Part shown: positions 1 through 6,761 of the stretch, piece after piece | How positions within the stretch are numbered: position 1 is the first letter of the stretch | Layout of the letters: the number at the start of each line of letters is the position of its first letter | NCBI GenBank assembly: GCA_027620575.1 | Contig: JAQCDT010000026.1 | Span: 1-11,149 of the forward strand | Direction: 5' to 3' | Length of the DNA stretch: 11,149 nt | Source of the DNA: Verrucomicrobiota bacterium | GTDB lineage: Bacteria; Verrucomicrobiota; Verrucomicrobiia; Opitutales; Coraliomargaritaceae | Notes under the pieces: generated by a model | Told to the model about the DNA's origin: nothing | The model's input: the letters and a program-made list of their open reading frames with translations, nothing else | Database searches by the model: none | Program-made: the position numbers and the translations under genes

Positions 1-368
1 ATCACACCAATCGGAACACGAATTTTACGAAGATCAAATCCTCTTGGCGGATTCATTTGTTCAATTTCTTCGCCCACTGGGTCAGATAAATCTGCGACTT
101 GCCGAACTCCAACTGCCATTTGGCTTATTCTTTCCTTTGTGAATTGCAAACGCTCGATCATTGGAGGGCTTAAATCCATGGATTTTGCATTTTCAATATC
201 CACTGCATTTGCCTTCAAAATATTTTCTGTATTTGCTTCTAAGGCATTGGCTAAGTCATTTAAAAATTGATTCTTTGTGTCACTATTCAGCGTGGCAAGC
301 TCGAGGGATGCTTTGCGAGCAGACTGTGCTATTGATTCAATTAATTCTGGTAAATTTTGATCATTCAT
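1..368 (-). CDS. proA: Glutamate-5-semialdehyde dehydrogenase (gamma-glutamyl phosphate reductase), N-terminal part, truncated by window edge
   Basis: Reading the minus strand from an ATG at 368 gives 122 residues with no stop, running off the window start. The protein begins [20 protein letters not shown] and contains [16 protein letters not shown] (66-81), then [16 protein letters not shown] (89-104) and [10 protein letters not shown] at the edge. These match the conserved N-terminal cofactor-domain segment of ProA (typical form: ML..ERI..MA.G.RQVA.LPDPVGEV...P.GL.I.KVRVPLGV). ProA reduces gamma-glutamyl phosphate to glutamate-5-semialdehyde with NADPH in cytosolic proline synthesis; the whole enzyme is usually about 420 residues, so roughly 70 percent, including the catalytic Cys, lies outside the window. 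It starts 10 nt after the stop of the PfkB-type kinase, which implies co-transcription. The leader has no clear Shine-Dalgarno sequence. The usual partner proB is not the upstream neighbour. Identity is confident; completeness cannot be judged. Confidence 0.93.
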   Translation of the reverse strand, partial: MNDQNLPELIESIAQSARKASLELATLNSDTKNQFLNDLANALEANTENILKANAVDIENAKSMDLSPPMIERLQFTKERISQMAVGVRQVADLSDPVGEEIEQMNPPRGFDLRKIRVPIGV

Positions 369-378
369 ATCTTTATAA

Positions 379-1362
379 TTAGCGCGTTTGAATAGATTTC
401 ATGATTTCATCCCATTGCTTATGAGTTAATGTGCCCCCATGATTTTGAATGACGGTAGCCCCCATTAATGCTCCTAATCGGGCCGAATGCTCAACTGAAT
501 GATTGTTTGCCCACCCATGTAAGAATCCGGCAGCCCAAAAGTCGCCTGCTCCTGTTGTATCAATAACCTCTTTCACAGGTATAGCTTCAGAATGAATAAT
601 AGTGTTACCTTGTCCAATAAGGCTTCCTTTGGCCCCTAGCTTAACAACGGCAGTTTCACAGAGTTCATTGAGAATTTTAACGGATTCTTCGGACTGAGAA
701 GAGGGTAGTTGAGTGAAAGCAGCAGCCTCGTCTTCATTGGCAAAAACCATATCAACATGATTTTTTAGGATCTCTACGAGCTCGCTTTTAGTTTGATTGA
801 CAATTTCAAAGGAAGCTAGATCAAAGCTGACAGTTAATTTATAATAGCGTGCTAAATCTAAGGCCTTAAGCAGTACATTTTTATTCAGAATCAAAAATCC
901 TTCAATGTGTAGGTGGTCGTATCCCTCAAAGTCTGAAGAGGTCAGTTCATCTTCTGTCAGGGTCATGGCTGCCCCGAGTGACGTCCGCATAGTTCTTTCT
1001 CCATCGGGAGTGACTAAAGAAAGACATTTTCCATTCGGTATGTTGCCGATTTTGAATGATTGAGTACTTCCACCATATTGAGCGAGTGACTCTTTGTAAA
1101 AATTACCGGATGCACAGTTGCCAATTTTTCCGATAAAGCTAGTTTGGGTGCCTAAACGAGCTAAAGCGAAAATTGTATTTCCCGCAGAACCACCAGTAAT
1201 TTGAACTAACTCTTGACCAATATCTGATTTGATCGATTCAAGTGCTGATTCTTCAAGAAGCTCCATACCTCCTTTAGAACCAGAGACATTTTCTAAAAAT
1301 ACATCCTCTACAAATGCAATTTCATCAATAATTGGACTGCCTAAACCAATTATCTTTTTCAT
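379..1362 (-). CDS. PfkB-family carbohydrate/nucleoside kinase, adenosine-kinase-like
   Basis: 327 aa, a normal length for the ribokinase/PfkB fold. Near the N-terminus are GLGSPIIDE (6-14) and the glycine-rich substrate-side motif [15 protein letters not shown] (57-71). NEDEAAAF (209-216) fits the NxxE metal/phosphate motif, KLGAKG (241-246) precedes the ATP site, and DTTGAGD (268-274) is PfkB signature 2, with Asp274 as the expected catalytic base and the anion hole around GAGD. The segment [12 protein letters not shown] (30-41) resembles the lid region of bacterial proteins annotated as adenosine kinases. The protein is predicted to phosphorylate a sugar or nucleoside hydroxyl with ATP in the cytosol; the exact substrate cannot be read from sequence. 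It lies 35 nt after the lipoprotein gene and 10 nt before proA on the same strand, so it is probably the middle gene of an operon. The leader lacks a Shine-Dalgarno sequence. Confidence 0.9.
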   Translation of the reverse strand: MKKIIGLGSPIIDEIAFVEDVFLENVSGSKGGMELLEESALESIKSDIGQELVQITGGSAGNTIFALARLGTQTSFIGKIGNCASGNFYKESLAQYGGSTQSFKIGNIPNGKCLSLVTPDGERTMRTSLGAAMTLTEDELTSSDFEGYDHLHIEGFLILNKNVLLKALDLARYYKLTVSFDLASFEIVNQTKSELVEILKNHVDMVFANEDEAAAFTQLPSSQSEESVKILNELCETAVVKLGAKGSLIGQGNTIIHSEAIPVKEVIDTTGAGDFWAAGFLHGWANNHSVEHSARLGALMGATVIQNHGGTLTHKQWDEIMKSIQTR

Positions 1363-1397
1363 TTTATTGGGGATATGAAGGTAATACTTTACACCAA

Positions 1398-1799
1398 TTA
1401 TTGGCCAAGAATGCTATCTTCTATCTCTGCTAAAATTACTTGCGATTCGGGCATATTTCCAATCATGCCTACACGTACACTAACCTGAGATTGTTCAGGA
1501 GATAGTTCTGTAATTCTTACAACGATTTTTTCATCTCCAACTTTTCTTGCAAATACAAAAGTTTCTAGTTCGTCGTGTGTTTCTCCTGTGCGGAAGTAGC
1601 CAAGGATATCAAGTGCCTGTATACTTGCTCTAAATGCAGTATCAGTATCTGTCTCAAAAACTGAAACTAGAGCGTTTAACTGATATTTCGCAGTCGAAGA
1701 GGAATCGTTCTTTGGGTTAACGGTTACGGATTGGCAAGCAACTAAAAAGAAGGATGCTAATAAGAGGGTACTGATGAATCGGATTACTGAAGTTGTCAT
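1398..1799 (-). CDS. Small lipoprotein, DUF3568-like
   Basis: 133 aa. The N-terminus is a lipoprotein signal peptide: MTTSVIRFISTLLLASFFLV followed by a lipobox LVAC (19-22) with Cys22 as the lipidation site, then a Ser/Asn-rich linker (23-37). The mature domain (about 40-132) has a beta-alpha-beta look: YQLNALVSVFETDTDTAFRA, a helix with ALDILGY, then FVFARKVGDEKIVVRITELS and VSVRVGMIGN, ending with an amphipathic helix. This order (a small strand, TDT/DAT..A...AL..LG, then K-V.V.I..LS...S.VSVRVG..G) is typical of the DUF3568 family, whose function is unknown. It is probably anchored on the periplasmic face of a membrane. It is the first gene of the probable lipoprotein-kinase-proA operon, preceded by an AT-rich leader. 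Family assignment is moderate; the lipoprotein call is strong. Confidence 0.78.
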   Translation of the reverse strand: MTTSVIRFISTLLLASFFLVACQSVTVNPKNDSSSTAKYQLNALVSVFETDTDTAFRASIQALDILGYFRTGETHDELETFVFARKVGDEKIVVRITELSPEQSQVSVRVGMIGNMPESQVILAEIEDSILGQ

Positions 1800-1833
1800 G
1801 TTTTTTAAAAGGTTCTTAACTAATACTTTAATG

Positions 1834-1860
1834 ATAATATTAGCTTTAAACTAATTTCAA
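1834..1860 (-). promoter_or_regulatory. Possible promoter of the lipoprotein-kinase-proA operon
   Basis: On the minus strand, TTGAAA (1860-1855) is followed after 15 bp by TATTAT (1839-1834), about 35 bp before the lipoprotein ATG. Each hexamer is close to the sigma-70 consensus, but the spacing is short. The spacer is itself an interrupted palindrome (ATTAG at 1839-1843, CTAAT at 1851-1855, central TTTAAA), which could be an operator. The region is very AT-rich, so the match may be chance. Confidence 0.25.
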
Positions 1861-1918
1861 TTTAAAAGTGAGTCTTTACGGCTTTTTATCTTAAATTATT
1901 AGTACTTTTGACAAAGAA

Positions 1919-1950
1919 AATGCGCTTTAGATCTTACTCTAAAGCGCATT
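1919..1950 (-). terminator. Intrinsic terminator of xseA
   Basis: A perfect 13-bp inverted repeat, AATGCGCTTTAGA (1919-1931) and TCTAAAGCGCATT (1938-1950), has a 6-nt loop. Read on the minus strand it lies about 90 nt beyond the xseA stop and is followed by a T-rich tract (TTTTCTTTG), as expected for Rho-independent termination of leftward transcription. On the plus strand there is no T-run after it, so the direction is clear. Confidence 0.75.
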
Positions 1951-1951
1951 C

Positions 1952-2000
1952 AAGACTTACAGTCTTTATACTCACATCATCCTATGACTAAATCGTCATA
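1952..2000. repeat. Two additional short hairpins in the xseA 3' region
   Basis: Between the xseA stop and its terminator are two more perfect inverted repeats: AAGACT-tac-AGTCTT (1952-1966) and TATGAC-taaatc-GTCATA (1983-2000). Both have 6-bp arms. Together with the 13-bp terminator hairpin they make the xseA 3' untranslated RNA largely structured. No small-RNA family is recognised, and the rest of the 240-base gap (1800-2039) contains no convincing ORF. Confidence 0.4.
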
Positions 2001-2039
2001 CATATGAGAGTCTTTACTTTTAAATTTCTTCCATTTTTT

Positions 2040-3398
2040 TTACTTTTTTTTACTTTTTTTTTGAAGAATCAGTTCACCATCGATAAAACAGGCTTTTATT
2101 TCCTCTGAATCGTTCGCCATTTGTAAATTACTTAAGATTTTATTCGATTGATCTTTCAACATGACAAATCCTCGTTTGAGGCTGGATTGAATGCTACTAT
2201 TTTGTAAACGATGTTCATAAAATTCAAGACTTTGCCGTTTAGTTTGCAGGCTATCGGTTGAAAACTGTTCCAGTTGTTTCTTTCGTATTTTAGTTTCGAG
2301 AAAATGAGTTTCTAGAAGATGCTTTGGATGCAGTTTGTTTAATTGGGCACTTAAATCATAACTTTGTGCTGTTTTTACTTTGATCGATTTGGCTAAATTC
2401 TGTGCCAGATTTTTTTCTAGCACATCCATTTGTATCATCATTTTATCAATGAAATTTTGAGGTGTATTTAGAATCAGCCTTTGGTTGTTTGCCTGAAGTG
2501 TGTACTTTTCTCGATTGATTATCTCTTGAATGGTATCAGTGATTTTTTTTCGGTGATTTATTAATAATTCTTTAACAGATAAATAATTAGAAGAAATATA
2601 CTCAGCGGCTCCCGAAGGGGTTTCTGCACGATGATCCGCAACTAAATCAGTTAAGACGGTATCTATTTGGTGGCCGATGGCAGAAATACTGGGAACAGGG
2701 CATTTAAATAGAGCCCGAGCCACGGATTCTTCATTGAAGTTCCATAAATCTTCAATGCTACCACCTCCTCTTGTCAGGACGACTAAGTCATAGTAATTTT
2801 GTCTTTCTGACACATATTCAATCGCTTGTGTGATTTCATCGCATGCTTGCTGACCTTGTACTTTAACAGGAATGAGATCAATTTCACTGGCAAAATTTCG
2901 CCTTCTAAGTATTCGAATGAAGTCCTGTACGGCCGCTCCAGTAGGAGATGTGATAACGGCTATTTTATTGGGAATCGTTGGAATGGCTTTTTTGTGTGCT
3001 TCATCAAAGAGGCCTTCGGCATACAATTTCTTTTTCAATTGTTCATAACGAATATGTAAATTACCTTTACCTGCTTCTTGGGCGACTTTGACGGAAAGTT
3101 GATAGCGACCATAAGGTTCATAGAGCGAGATTTCACCGAAAAGAATGACCTCTAAACCATCTTCTAAATCAAAATCGCAAGCACTTGCAAAGCGATTAAA
3201 AAACACGCAAGGGAGCTGACTATTTTTATCTTTCAGTGAAAAGTAATAATGGCCTGATTGTTGATAGCGCAGGTTCGATATCTCCCCTCTGACCCAAACT
3301 TGACGAAAATTAGGCTCTAGGAGCTTTTTAATTTCTTTGGTTAATTCGCTGACAGTTTGAACTGAGTCTGAATCTATGTCGGGAAAGAAATCTTCCAT
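2040..3398 (-). CDS. xseA: Exodeoxyribonuclease VII large subunit
   Basis: 452 aa, the normal XseA length. XseA with the small subunit XseB degrades single-stranded DNA from both ends into acid-soluble oligonucleotides in the cytosol. An N-terminal OB-fold is visible (VWVRGEISNLRYQQSGHYYF, 34-53, then SLKDKNSQLPCVFF). The catalytic domain carries IAVITSPTGAAVQDF (146-160), VVLTRGGGSIEDLWNFNEE (206-224) and ISAIGHQIDTVLTDLVADHR (238-257) followed by AETPSGAAE. Residues 275-405 form the long coiled-coil arm that binds XseB, and LKRGFVMLKD (407-416) is the conserved C-terminal segment. The GHQID motif has Gln where most family members have Glu. The C-terminus is a Lys-rich tail encoded by A-runs. 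The gene is divergent from the LysM gene, with a very short leader and no Shine-Dalgarno site. xseB is not in the window. Confidence 0.97.
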   Translation of the reverse strand: MEDFFPDIDSDSVQTVSELTKEIKKLLEPNFRQVWVRGEISNLRYQQSGHYYFSLKDKNSQLPCVFFNRFASACDFDLEDGLEVILFGEISLYEPYGRYQLSVKVAQEAGKGNLHIRYEQLKKKLYAEGLFDEAHKKAIPTIPNKIAVITSPTGAAVQDFIRILRRRNFASEIDLIPVKVQGQQACDEITQAIEYVSERQNYYDLVVLTRGGGSIEDLWNFNEESVARALFKCPVPSISAIGHQIDTVLTDLVADHRAETPSGAAEYISSNYLSVKELLINHRKKITDTIQEIINREKYTLQANNQRLILNTPQNFIDKMMIQMDVLEKNLAQNLAKSIKVKTAQSYDLSAQLNKLHPKHLLETHFLETKIRKKQLEQFSTDSLQTKRQSLEFYEHRLQNSSIQSSLKRGFVMLKDQSNKILSNLQMANDSEEIKACFIDGELILQKKSKKK

Positions 3399-3413
3399 TT
3401 TTGAGTATAAAGG

Positions 3414-3419
3414 ATTATA
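3414..3419 (-). promoter_or_regulatory. Probable -10 element of xseA
   Basis: On the minus strand a consensus TATAAT lies 15 bp before the xseA ATG. No good -35 hexamer is visible 16-18 bp upstream. If the box is used, transcription would start near 3407 and leave a leader of about nine bases without a Shine-Dalgarno site, so xseA mRNA would be nearly leaderless. Confidence 0.4.
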
Positions 3420-3422
3420 GCT

Positions 3423-3439
3423 TGCTTACAAGTTAAGCA
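3423..3439. repeat. Interrupted palindrome in the xseA/LysM divergent promoter, possible operator
   Basis: TGCTTA (3423-3428) and TAAGCA (3434-3439) form a perfect 6-bp inverted repeat around a 5-bp centre. The half-site extended by one base, TTAAGCA (3433-3439), recurs at 3455-3461, a spacing of 22 bp (about two helical turns), directly before the LysM start codon. The palindrome sits upstream of the xseA -10 box and overlaps the possible LysM -35, so a bound dimer could affect both genes. No regulator is identified. Confidence 0.35.
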
Positions 3440-3450
3440 TTTTTCATAAA
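3423..3450 (+). promoter_or_regulatory. Possible promoter of the LysM-Nudix pair
   Basis: TTGCTT (3423-3428), then a 16-bp spacer, then CATAAA (3445-3450). This is a weak sigma-70-like match placed about 12 bp before the LysM start codon, implying a very short leader. It is the only reasonable candidate in the 63-bp divergent gap. Confidence 0.25.
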
Positions 3451-3461
3451 GACATTAAGCA

Positions 3462-3938
3462 ATGGAAGCACAAAATAAAAACCTAAAAAGCATTTTTTTT
3501 AATTTTCTGTTATTATTGGCATTTATATTTTCGGTTATGGCCTTATATATTAGTTTAAGCTTTAGCGAAAAGATAGTCACTGAAGAAAAAGGAACTCTTG
3601 AGGAGGAATTAAGCCAAGAGCTTGAGCAATTAAACCAATCGATTGCTTCATTAGAAAAAAAAGTTTTGAATCAAGCCAACAGCATGAAAGTCATGGAAGA
3701 GCAATTGGCTCAACTTGAACAAAAAGCGAAAACGACTCAGTTGAAACAAGCCAATAATGAAGTCATTAAAGCTGAAAAGGTTAGTCAGGATTCAATTCGT
3801 TACCATGTAATTCAGTCTGGAGACACTTTTTCCAAAGTAGCGAAGATTTATGGGGTGTCACTAACAACCCTTATGAATGCCAACAAGGATTTGAATCCGA
3901 AAGCACTTAGAGTGGGTGAAAAAATTATAATTCCCTAA
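3462..3938 (+). CDS. Membrane-anchored coiled-coil LysM protein
   Basis: 158 aa in three parts. Residues 11-33 (IFFNFLLLLAFIFSVMALYI and on) form one transmembrane or uncleaved signal-anchor helix with no lipobox. Residues 42-92 are a Glu/Gln/Lys/Leu-rich heptad region (EEELSQELEQLNQSIASLEK) predicted to be a coiled coil. Residues 113-158 are a single LysM domain (YHVIQSGDTFSKVAKIYGVS, then N140 and LRVGEKIIIP at the C-terminus). LysM binds N-acetylglucosamine-containing glycans such as peptidoglycan, so the protein probably sits in the inner membrane with the LysM domain against the cell wall. It has no catalytic domain, which points to a structural or scaffold role; partners are unknown. 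The gene is divergent from xseA, and the Nudix gene starts 24 nt after its stop. The start directly precedes the membrane segment. Confidence 0.85.
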   Translation: MEAQNKNLKSIFFNFLLLLAFIFSVMALYISLSFSEKIVTEEKGTLEEELSQELEQLNQSIASLEKKVLNQANSMKVMEEQLAQLEQKAKTTQLKQANNEVIKAEKVSQDSIRYHVIQSGDTFSKVAKIYGVSLTTLMNANKDLNPKALRVGEKIIIP

Positions 3939-3962
3939 TTATCTAAAATCACAGTATTTATT

Positions 3963-4523
3963 ATGGCAGATGAAATAAAGATAGATCGTTGGCAGATCGA
4001 AAACGAAACGGTGAATTTTTCTTCAAGGGTATGGGAATTGAGAACTAGACGGTATTTTCACCCAAAAAGAAAGACTTCAGAAGACTTTTACTATATCAGT
4101 TCACCTGACTGGGTTGTGGGAGTTGGTCGAACAGTGAATAAAGAAATAATCTTAGTGCGACAATTCCGATGGGGGATTGATGATTTTTCTTTAGAATTGC
4201 CTGGGGGTATTGTTGATCCGAATGAAAATCCGATGGAGGCGGGTGTTCGAGAATTTCAAGAAGAGACCGGCTATATCGGAAACAATTGTACTTCCTTAGG
4301 TACTTGTTTGCCCAATCCTGCAATGCTGAACAATCATTGTCATTTTATATTTATTGATAACATGGAAATGAGCTCAAGTGGAGCTAGTTGGGATCAGCAT
4401 GAGGAAATAGAAGTGATCGCTCTTTCTGAGGCCGAGGTGGCCAGCTGGGTCAAAGAAGGGAAGCTATCCCATTCTTTAACTTTAGCCGCCTTGTACAGAT
4501 ACCTTTTACATATCAAAGGCTGA
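3963..4523 (+). CDS. Nudix hydrolase, ADP-ribose-pyrophosphatase-like
   Basis: 186 aa. A complete Nudix box spans Gly82-Tyr104 and fits GX5EX7REUXEEXGU exactly: G82, E88, R96-E97, E100-E101 and G103, with the Glu residues binding the catalytic divalent metal. It is preceded by strand motifs typical of the ADP-ribose/sugar-nucleotide branch (VVGVGRTVNKEIILVRQFRW, then SLELPGG at 76-82). The family cleaves nucleoside diphosphates linked to another moiety; ADP-ribose or a related sugar nucleotide is likely here, but the substrate is inference. The short form without an extra domain is normal for this group, and the protein is cytosolic with no signal sequence. It lies 24 nt after the LysM gene and is likely co-transcribed, without a Shine-Dalgarno sequence. 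It converges on the receptor gene with only 12 bp between the stop codons, and no hairpin terminator is obvious there. Confidence 0.92.
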   Translation: MADEIKIDRWQIENETVNFSSRVWELRTRRYFHPKRKTSEDFYYISSPDWVVGVGRTVNKEIILVRQFRWGIDDFSLELPGGIVDPNENPMEAGVREFQEETGYIGNNCTSLGTCLPNPAMLNNHCHFIFIDNMEMSSSGASWDQHEEIEVIALSEAEVASWVKEGKLSHSLTLAALYRYLLHIKG

Positions 4524-4535
4524 TTCGATTCAATT

Positions 4536-6695
4536 TTACCAATCGTAGTTGATGGTGACACCATAATTTAAAGGATCGCCAGAAGCCTTATAAAATCTTT
4601 TTGAATCAGCTACATATCCATCCTCTGGGTGATAATTATCAAAATAGAAGACCCGTTGGGTGTAGTCATGGTCAAATAGGTTTTTAACCCATAAGGAAAT
4701 ATCCCATTGATTTTTAGCATAACCGATAGAGGCATTTACGACCGAGTGAGCTTCCCTTTTTAAATCATGACCATTTTCTTCATAATGGTCATCACTTCCA
4801 GTTAAGGAAATATTGGAATAAAATCCATTGTTTGGAGTATATTTGATTAAAAATGCGTATTTATATTTAGGAGCGTTAGCCAAATCTCTAGATGTATTGT
4901 CTCTAGTCGCTTTTAAAAAGCTCAAGTTAGTCTCTAAGGACCAATCAGATATAAAATTCCATTGGGAATGATATTCTGCTCCGTAATGTTTTGCATCGCC
5001 TTGATTAGAAGTGAAATACGTGAAAAAACCCTTTGATCCACCTGCATCTCTTAATTGAGCATTATTTCTTGTTAGGTAAAAAATATTAAATTTTGCCTGA
5101 TAAGTATGTCCTGGATTCACATAAGCTAAACCAATTTCATAGGTATTAATTTTTTCTGTATCAAAAGTTAAAGGAAAAGAACTATCTATGGGCCTGAATG
5201 ACGTGCTATTCACTCCAGCAGCTTTATAGCCGTGATTATAGGAAAGGAATAGGGTATGATCATCAGTTATTTTATTTTGATAATTGATTGAACCGCCAAT
5301 TAGATTGTCTTTTTTCGATACTTCTGAGCCTGAATCAAGAGTAGGATAACTTATCATAGTGTCGTAGTCAGTGTAATCAGCATTGTTTAAGGTGACAGAT
5401 GTAAAGTTCACTTTTTGATATTCAAAACGTAAGCCAAAAGTGATCTTTGAAATTTCATTTAAATTATTTTCAGCTTTAGAAAACAAAGAAAACGATTGTG
5501 TTTTATAATCTGAAAATACATCGGCTCTACCATCATCTTCAAAATTATCTAAATAATTAATATCAGATTCTTCAGACAATTTATTAAAGTATATTCCCGC
5601 AGTCCATTTATCGAACATAGGATTTGGGGATTGATCTTCCGATGAATCTATTCTGATTTCTTGAGAGATTGATTTCCGATCTCTATCAATTGACAGAAAG
5701 CCATCATAGCCACTTGTAAATGAATCATAATTTCCCCAATCAGCATCATAGCTATAAAGTGAATCCGTATGCAGTAAGCTTGTAACAGACGTCAGTGAAA
5801 AGTTTTTAAGGTTATTGGAATTCATTCGAATTGAAATGCCTTTAGAGCGTTGATTGTCATCACCGGGATCATCCGACTGAGTTTTTAGATAGGTATTATT
5901 TAGAGACCATTGATCGTAACTTGCTTTAGCATCCGCATAGACAAAAGAGGTTTGGATGCTTGATTGATGACTAGGATTGTGTCTTAGCTTTAATAATGAA
6001 AAAGTTTCTTCGCTTTGATTGGTATCTTTTTTATTAAGGAATTCATTTTCAATAAAGCCATCTGTATTATTTTGGAAAATAGAGAGTCTATAGTTCGTCT
6101 TAGAATTTGTCTTATCTCCGAGTGTGCCACCTTTAGCATATCCGAAAGATCTTTGATTATGCGTGCCAATAGAAAGCTTAGCCTTTGAACTCTCTTCGCC
6201 ATTTGCTTCGTTGGTGGATAGTTTAATAATTCCAGCAGACGCATTTACGCCGTAAGCACTGGACTGAGCTCCACGAATAATTTCCACTTGTTTGAGATCA
6301 AAAAGAGAGGCAATGCCACCGATGCCAGTGAAGTCAAAGTCATCGATTAAAAAACGAACACTGAGATCGGGAGTTTCTCCTTCAAATTGTGAATTTTCTC
6401 CCAAGCCTCGTAGTTGAAAATAGCGAGAGCGATTATTGCCTCCTGTTACTGTTAGATTCGGTATTGCATTAACCAAATCTTGGAAATGGGTGGCTTCTCT
6501 ATCCTTTATAGCAGTTTCACTGAATAGCGTTACACTTTCAGAGACATTTTGAATCGGAGTGTCCCACAGTGTGCCAGTTACAATATAGTCGGGAAGTTCG
6601 TATACGCTTGATTCAGTTTTTGGCGTATTCAGCGTTTGTCCGTTGGCATAAGCGACAACCACGATGGTGATAAGTAATAATTTGAATTTGTGCAT
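4536..6695 (-). CDS. TonB-dependent outer-membrane receptor, predicted thiamin (or precursor) transporter
   Basis: 719 aa. The N-terminus MHKFKLLLITIVVVAYANGQ is a signal peptide. VYELPDYIVTGTLW (31-44) is a likely TonB-box region. The plug domain (about 45-160) includes FQDLVNAIPNLTVTGGNNRS (71-90), FQLRGLG (93-99) and VEIIRGAQSSAYGVNASAGI (137-156), all standard for the family. The rest is a 22-strand-type barrel with alternating aromatic strands and ends in a terminal aromatic residue (YGVTINYDW), the usual assembly signal. Such receptors import scarce ligands through the outer membrane using TonB-ExbB-ExbD energy. The barrel does not reveal the ligand, but a TPP riboswitch in the leader predicts thiamin or its pyrimidine/thiazole precursors, as for the omr1-type TPP-regulated receptors known in other Gram-negative groups. 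No thi gene or inner-membrane transporter is adjacent. The start follows the riboswitch directly and lacks a Shine-Dalgarno site. Receptor identity is very strong; the ligand is inferred. Confidence 0.95.
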   Translation of the reverse strand: MHKFKLLLITIVVVAYANGQTLNTPKTESSVYELPDYIVTGTLWDTPIQNVSESVTLFSETAIKDREATHFQDLVNAIPNLTVTGGNNRSRYFQLRGLGENSQFEGETPDLSVRFLIDDFDFTGIGGIASLFDLKQVEIIRGAQSSAYGVNASAGIIKLSTNEANGEESSKAKLSIGTHNQRSFGYAKGGTLGDKTNSKTNYRLSIFQNNTDGFIENEFLNKKDTNQSEETFSLLKLRHNPSHQSSIQTSFVYADAKASYDQWSLNNTYLKTQSDDPGDDNQRSKGISIRMNSNNLKNFSLTSVTSLLHTDSLYSYDADWGNYDSFTSGYDGFLSIDRDRKSISQEIRIDSSEDQSPNPMFDKWTAGIYFNKLSEESDINYLDNFEDDGRADVFSDYKTQSFSLFSKAENNLNEISKITFGLRFEYQKVNFTSVTLNNADYTDYDTMISYPTLDSGSEVSKKDNLIGGSINYQNKITDDHTLFLSYNHGYKAAGVNSTSFRPIDSSFPLTFDTEKINTYEIGLAYVNPGHTYQAKFNIFYLTRNNAQLRDAGGSKGFFTYFTSNQGDAKHYGAEYHSQWNFISDWSLETNLSFLKATRDNTSRDLANAPKYKYAFLIKYTPNNGFYSNISLTGSDDHYEENGHDLKREAHSVVNASIGYAKNQWDISLWVKNLFDHDYTQRVFYFDNYHPEDGYVADSKRFYKASGDPLNYGVTINYDW

Positions 6696-6761
6696 TATGA
6701 TAAGAAATATGTTTAAAATCCTATCAATACGAGCAGAGCAAATGTGAGTGCAATGGGCTAC

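Noticed and set aside
161..382. Plus-strand ORF of 73 codons
   Set aside because: It is antisense to the clear ProA N-terminus (1-368, minus strand), its translation has no recognisable domain, and it is explained as a shadow.
4552..4564. Palindrome ATGGTGACACCAT at the end of the receptor gene, considered as a bidirectional terminator for the convergent genes
   Set aside because: It lies within the receptor coding sequence, can form only a 5-bp stem and has no T-run on either side.
4536..6695. Receptor as a siderophore or cobalamin receptor
   Set aside because: The barrel gives no ligand signature, the leader is a TPP and not a cobalamin aptamer, and no iron or B12 genes lie nearby.
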